Notes under the pieces: generated by a model
The model's database searches: none
What the model was told of the DNA's origin: nothing
What the model saw: the letters and a program-made list of their open reading frames with translations, nothing else
NCBI RefSeq assembly: GCF_009725165.1
Contig: NZ_WNZW01000006.1
Span: 1 to 64,000, forward strand
Reading direction: 5' to 3'
Source: Paenibacillus woosongensis
GTDB taxonomy: Bacteria; Bacillota; Bacilli; Paenibacillales; Paenibacillaceae
Length of the DNA stretch: 64,000 nucleotides
Position numbers and translations under genes: made by a program
Shown here: one piece after another, positions 60,515 to 64,000 of the stretch
Numbering within the stretch: the stretch's first letter is position 1
How the letters are laid out: the number at the start of each line of letters is the position of its first letter

Positions 60515-61276
60515 ATGAATCGTGAGAGATTAAGAGAGTTATGGAAAAAGGAAGAAGAAAAGAGCTTTAAGGGGTGGGATTTCTCCTCCTTGAACGGGCG
60601 CATCGCGGAGGAGGATCTGCCTTGGGATTACAAAGCTGCGGTGCTGGCCCAGATGAGCGGAGAGTGCGTGATGCTCGATATGGGGACCGGGGGCGGTGAG
60701 TTTCTACGGTCGCTCCAGCCTCCAAGAGGGAGAACGTTTGCGACAGAGGCATATCCGCCGAATTTTGAGCTCTGCCGGGCTGTTTTGCCCGCTTATGGGA
60801 TTGAGGTCAGACAGGTGTTCGATGATGCGAGCCTGCCTTTTGATGACGGGTTCTTCGATTTGGTGATCAATCGTCATGAAGCCTATTCGGTGCAGGAACT
60901 GGCTAGAGTCCTGAAGCCGGGCGGCTGGTTTATTACCCAGCAGGTAGGCGGGCAGAACAACCGGGCGCTGTCCCGCTGGCTGCTTGGGGAACAAGGGATG
61001 ACCACAGATTCCGGGTTCGGCCTGGAGCAGGCGGCTCGCGAGTTAACGGTGGCTGGATTAATGGTCATGGAGCGGCATGAGTATTTTCCCCGTCTCCGGT
61101 TTTTGGATATCGGGGCGCTGGTGTATTTTGCGAGGGTCATCGAATGGGAGTTTGCCGGGTTTTCTGTGGACCGGTGCTTTGAGAAGCTGTGTGAGCTGCA
61201 GAAGAAGCTGGAGCAGGACGGCTGTGTGGAGAGCCGGGAGCACCGTTTTTTCATCGTGGCTCGCAAACCGATATAG
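60515..61276 (+). CDS. Class I SAM-dependent methyltransferase
   Basis: 253 residues from ATG 60515, with GAGAGAGGG upstream; the frame open to 60470 lacks a site. Motif I is VMLDMGTGGGEFLRSLQPP (loop GTGGG), motif II FATEAYPPNF, motif post-II LPFDDGFFDLVINRHEAYSV, and LARVLKPGGWFITQQV is the usual LkpGG block. C-terminal end RFFIVARKP. The substrate is unknown. Terminator 20 bases later. Confidence 0.92.
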   Translation: MNRERLRELWKKEEEKSFKGWDFSSLNGRIAEEDLPWDYKAAVLAQMSGECVMLDMGTGGGEFLRSLQPPRGRTFATEAYPPNFELCRAVLPAYGIEVRQVFDDASLPFDDGFFDLVINRHEAYSVQELARVLKPGGWFITQQVGGQNNRALSRWLLGEQGMTTDSGFGLEQAARELTVAGLMVMERHEYFPRLRFLDIGALVYFARVIEWEFAGFSVDRCFEKLCELQKKLEQDGCVESREHRFFIVARKPI

Positions 61277-61296
61277 ATCATATAGATAATTCTATC

Positions 61297-61323
61297 AGCG
61301 GGGCTATTGCAGCCCCGTTTTTA
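61297..61323 (+). terminator. Terminator after the methyltransferase
   Basis: CGGGGCT and AGCCCCG form the stem around ATTGC; T5 follows. Confidence 0.85.
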
Positions 61324-61341
61324 AGGAGGCGTAGTTTTATC

Positions 61342-62517
61342 GTGCGGCATTTTACGATATTTGCTTCAAGGAATGATACCGGAGATATTCCAGGCTTAAT
61401 AGCGGAAATATTTGCAGACGGCTACAAAATAGACGGCGGTCCCGGGGAATATGTGGTTCAGCCGCGAAAATGGTTTAACAAGAACAAGATGGTCATCCGG
61501 GTTGCCACCGAGGATACAGATCCGGATTATTTTGCGAACAATGTTCCTGGCATGATGGGGTTCTACGATCGTATTCCGTTTGAGGACGAGAAGCTTAAGC
61601 GGCTTGTGCTTACGCAGATTTCCGTGATTAATACGATGCTGGCGATTGAGACGGAGAAGGATTACGACGAGGCTTACCTGACGTTGTTCCGGGGGCTTCT
61701 TCGCGGCGTGGATGGCATCGGCTTCTTCCCGGACGGGACGCTGGCCGATCACGACGGTCGTGTCATTGTGCATCCTGACGGAAGGTCAGGCAATGCCGAG
61801 TTCAGGCCAAGGGCTTGCACGCGCAAAATTAGAGGCGAGGAACGGGTTTCAGCCGAGGGCGAACAGCGGAAGCTAGCGACGATCGCTTATTTGCGGGAGA
61901 GGAATATCCCCTGGAATGAAGGGCTGCCCCAGCTACCACCTTTGGCGGATTTACGGTTTAAGTCGGGTGAGGAAATCGCCCGTCGGGCGGTGGCTCTGCT
62001 GCTTGTGATCCAGTATGCCTGTGATGTTCTACAGGATGAGGATCTGGAGCAATCCAGGCAGTTCGTGACAGGGATGCTGGATAAGTATGGGGTAGCGGCT
62101 GCCCTGACGGAAAATGAAGCAGAGCTGCTCCAGCAGGAGGAGCCCGAGCATCAGGATGCGGTGAATATCTCCTGGCAATACGAGGCCTATTGGGCGCTGA
62201 TCTGGGCTTTGGGTCTGGTGGAGTCGCTCGAATTTCCCAGCCAGACTTGTGATTGCGATTTTGCGATTCAGGCGGTGTCCAGCTGTGATAGCTTCGAGGA
62301 GTTCCTGGATAGAACATTGCTGCGGCGTCCAGAGGAAATTTTGGATGAAGCGGATCGGACCTACCGTCTGCAGTGGGCCTGTGTGAACAGCAGAGTCAAA
62401 GGGGAGAGCGCGCCGGCCGGGATGAACGAAAGCATCGTCATGGAGCGGCGCAGGGCGCTGTTCTGGCTGATTGGCTGCGGAGATGAATCATGGGATCATG
62501 TTCGTATGGATACTTAG
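61342..62517 (+). CDS. DUF4272 domain protein
   Basis: 391 residues from GTG 61342; AGGAGG lies 12 bases upstream. The N-terminal 150 residues are an alpha/beta domain (FTIFASRNDTGDIPGLIAEI, then FDRI-like YDRIPFEDEKLKRLVLTQIS). The DUF4272 part is at about 170-385: RKLATIAYLRERNIPWNEGL, ARRAVALLLVIQYACDVLQD, ISWQYEAYWALIWALGLVES and MERRRALFWLIGCGDESWD. Function unknown; soluble. Confidence 0.85.
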   Translation: MRHFTIFASRNDTGDIPGLIAEIFADGYKIDGGPGEYVVQPRKWFNKNKMVIRVATEDTDPDYFANNVPGMMGFYDRIPFEDEKLKRLVLTQISVINTMLAIETEKDYDEAYLTLFRGLLRGVDGIGFFPDGTLADHDGRVIVHPDGRSGNAEFRPRACTRKIRGEERVSAEGEQRKLATIAYLRERNIPWNEGLPQLPPLADLRFKSGEEIARRAVALLLVIQYACDVLQDEDLEQSRQFVTGMLDKYGVAAALTENEAELLQQEEPEHQDAVNISWQYEAYWALIWALGLVESLEFPSQTCDCDFAIQAVSSCDSFEEFLDRTLLRRPEEILDEADRTYRLQWACVNSRVKGESAPAGMNESIVMERRRALFWLIGCGDESWDHVRMDT

Positions 62518-62557
62518 GGTTAGGGAACTGATTTGTGGTCGCTGTTTGGATCAGGTA

Positions 62558-62745
62558 CTAGATGTATTTCATGCAGTTAGTTCAGCGGTTTTGGCCGTGT
62601 TAGCGGGAACTAACTGCAAAACCTACATTTAGTTTTCAGCTATTTCGGCGAATTCGTTCCATTCAGGCAAACTAACTGCATGTTTTGCATTTAGCGTATG
62701 TATTTTTGATAAAAGAGCTTAACTAGATGTATAAAATACATTTAG
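62558..62745 (-). repeat. 190-bp interspersed element, copy D (inverted)
   Basis: Reading the minus strand: CTAAATGTATTTTATACATC TAGTT start, CATGCAGTTAGTTTGCC, TTTGCAGTTAGTTCCC, inverted AACTAACTGCATGAAATACA TCTAG end. Opposite orientation to copies A, B and C. The interior GAACGAATTCGCCGAAATAG matches C. Confidence 0.85.
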
Positions 62746-62967
62746 TTTTTCAAAAATCTCCACTAAATGGTTACTTGAGCTTGTGGAAGACGAATAAAAT
62801 GCATTCCGGTACAAGTTGCGTGCCATTTTCTGTGGAATAACCATAACTTCATCTGTGGTAAGAGCAAGTTTTATCGTTTGTGCAATCTTCTTCTGCCATC
62901 CCCATACCGTTGAAGTCCGCCAAATTAAGAGCTTTAGACCATCGAACTCTCCGCTGCTCCCCGGCAT
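62719..62967 (-). CDS. Hypothetical frame ending inside element D
   Basis: 82 codons from ATG 62967: MPGSSGEFDGLKLLIWRTST, then VWGWQKKIAQTIKLALTTDE VMVIPQKM and RNLYRNAFYSS. The first 60 residues look protein-like; the last 15 (FEKLNVFYTSS) are read from the 190-bp element, so the original 3' end may have been replaced. No family and no strong ribosome binding site. Confidence 0.3.
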   Translation of the reverse strand: MPGSSGEFDGLKLLIWRTSTVWGWQKKIAQTIKLALTTDEVMVIPQKMARNLYRNAFYSSSTSSSNHLVEIFEKLNVFYTSS

Positions 62968-63002
62968 ACAATTCAGTATCACAATGAAAAGGGGAGTTTT
63001 TG

Positions 63003-63389
63003 TTGGAGATACCTGTGACTGGCTTTGTTGTCCATCGGGAAGATGGTTCCGAATCTGAGCACTCGCATAAGCTATATATTACGTCTTGGAATGGAAAACC
63101 TGTCCATGTTCATCCTTTTGCAGGGGAGACATCCTATGATGTTGGACACAGTCATCATTACGCTGGCAGAACGGAACCGGCTCCAAGCGGGGTGCAGCAT
63201 GTTCATACCTATTATGCGGTGACCTCCTTCAACGCAGGCCACACTCATAAAATTAGAGGGACAACAGGGCCGGCGATCCCATTGCCTGGGGGCGGGCATT
63301 ACCATTATTTCGAAGGGTACACGACAGTAGACGGAAGCACGCCGCATCGGCATCACTACCGCGGGAATACGGGCAACGAGGAGGCCTGA
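63003..63389 (+). CDS. YmaF family His-rich protein
   Basis: 128 residues from TTG 63003, six bases after GGGGAG; TTG 63000 is too close. Repeated H-x-H units (ESEHSHKLYITSW, VHVHPFAGET, GHSHHYAGRTEPAP, QHVHTYYAVTSFNAGHTHKI, GGHYHYFEGYTT, PHRHHYRGNT) alternate with short strands, the YmaF family pattern. Metal binding is probable; spore or envelope association is known only loosely for this family. Confidence 0.88.
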   Translation: MEIPVTGFVVHREDGSESEHSHKLYITSWNGKPVHVHPFAGETSYDVGHSHHYAGRTEPAPSGVQHVHTYYAVTSFNAGHTHKIRGTTGPAIPLPGGGHYHYFEGYTTVDGSTPHRHHYRGNTGNEEA

Positions 63390-63436
63390 ATGGGCTGAGA
63401 TAGTCTGGTTGGGAGGAAGAATTCGACTGCAGCAAC

Positions 63437-63511
63437 CAAAAAGCACCCCAGCGAAACTCTATTGGAATTCCCTTGTAAGGGGAGCGGCCAATGTTGGTTC
63501 GTAGGGTGCTA
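63437..63511 (-). terminator. Terminator of the ribonucleotide reductase gene
   Basis: On the minus strand AGCACCC and GGGTGCT close a 73-base structure with an inner hairpin; TTTTT follows. Confidence 0.65.
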
Positions 63512-63531
63512 TATTATTTTATAACTTTGTT

Positions 63532-64000
63532 TTACAGATCGTCGAATCCGTTGTCGTCGCCGACCTTGCCATAGTTGCGGGATTTGGCTTCGAAGAAGTC
63601 CGTCTTCGTCGCGTTCAGCGCTTCGTCCGAGAACGGCTTGATCCATGGCATGCAGTTGACATCCACGCCTTCGTACGCCTTCTCGAGTCCCATTAGGCCC
63701 AGGCGCTTGTTGGCAATGTATTTGATGTAATCGGACAATTCGTTCAAGTCGATGCCGCGGACTTCCTTGAGCGTATAGTGCGCCCAGTTCGTCTCCAGCT
63801 CCACTGCCCGGTCGATCGTACGGTATACGTAGTCGATGTTTTCCTTCGTATTTAGCTCCGGATAGTCGAGCAGCAGCTGCTTGAACACTTCAGCGAAGAA
63901 GTAGCAGTGCTGATTCTCGTCACGCTGGATGTAGGAAATCATCTGGCTCGTCCCCATCATCTTCTGATCGCGCGCCAGATTGTAGAAGAAGGCGAACGTA
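63532..64000 (-). CDS. nrdB: Ribonucleotide reductase beta subunit, 3' part
   Basis: The frame is open to the right edge and continues beyond it, so about 156 C-terminal residues are seen. ISYIQRDENQHCYFFAEVFK carries the Glu/His iron ligands (DEN.H) of the R2 ferritin-like fold. YIANKRLGLMGLEKAYEGVD and NCMPWIKPFSDEALNATKTD FFEAKSRNY are conserved near the C-terminus. The tail GDDNGFDDL contacts the alpha subunit. It makes the tyrosyl or metal-radical cofactor for class I reductase. Confidence 0.95.
   Translation of the reverse strand, partial: TFAFFYNLARDQKMMGTSQMISYIQRDENQHCYFFAEVFKQLLLDYPELNTKENIDYVYRTIDRAVELETNWAHYTLKEVRGIDLNELSDYIKYIANKRLGLMGLEKAYEGVDVNCMPWIKPFSDEALNATKTDFFEAKSRNYGKVGDDNGFDDL

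Larger units (their letters stand above)
62518..63002. other. Gap between DUF4272 gene and YmaF gene
   Basis: It contains the 190-bp element D (inverted) and a minus-strand open frame (62719-62967) that reads through into it. Confidence 0.5.

Overview
The window looks like chromosomal DNA of a Paenibacillus-type Bacillota. Evidence is the strong GGAGG-type ribosome binding sites, TTG and GTG starts, a CsoR/CopZ pair, and YdjO-, YezD-, CcdC-, YetF- and YmaF-type small proteins. Coding DNA is GC-rich, whereas the first 4.7 kb and many intergenic stretches are AT-rich or repetitive. I see no rRNA, tRNA, CRISPR array, transposase or phage core gene.

Left end (1-4724): the degraded 3' end of a polymorphic toxin locus. 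It holds a frameshifted toxin C-terminus with its immunity gene, an orphan toxin cassette that begins inside a VgrG/Gp5-like beta-helix and carries a new C-terminal toxin with an overlapping immunity gene, a dead SUKH immunity gene, an intact SUKH gene and one further immunity-like gene. Similar terminators lie in front of two cassettes.

4.8-34 kb: housekeeping and accessory genes. These are csoR-copZ with a textbook operator; a lipoprotein; a MocR regulator divergent from a LysE exporter; a nitroreductase; a TatD hydrolase; cspA-ydjO; a two-component system divergent from an ABC-2 exporter; a CcdC protein; an Rrf2 regulator; a lactonase; a sulfate transporter (sbp-cysT-cysW-yezD, no ATPase gene); a YetF protein; a GNAT; a TSUP/DUF1634 pair; an NAD(P)-binding protein; the bifunctional NAD(P)H-hydrate repair enzyme; an SDR with a strange Met/His/Ser-rich N-terminus; and an FMN reductase.

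34.3-51.7 kb: the most interesting region. Two divergent operons encode what looks like one envelope-spanning NTP-dependent system. Leftward there is a 49-residue membrane peptide missed by length-based calling, a zinc-ribbon two-TM protein and a TPR-like membrane protein, all overlapping. Rightward there is an exported vWA protein, a large tubulin/FtsZ-like protein (GGTGSG), an 807-residue unknown, a membrane vWA protein, a beta-rich unknown, a zinc-ribbon TRAFAC-type GTPase, and a 1109-residue GAP1-like protein with one TM and a long Gly/Ser/Ala-rich tail.

51.9-64 kb: a small P-loop kinase-like protein, a membrane protein, an ammonium transporter, a dead ABC ATPase fragment, a heterodimeric ABC exporter with one degenerate ATP site plus a co-transcribed AAA ATPase, a methyltransferase, a DUF4272 protein, a YmaF protein, and the 3' end of the class I ribonucleotide reductase beta subunit running off the right edge.

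A second theme is non-coding repeats. A family of about 190 bp with inverted ends has four good copies and one degenerate copy. A second element of similar size and architecture, several long hairpins, 9-bp microsatellites and degenerate tandem repeats occupy most long gene-free gaps.
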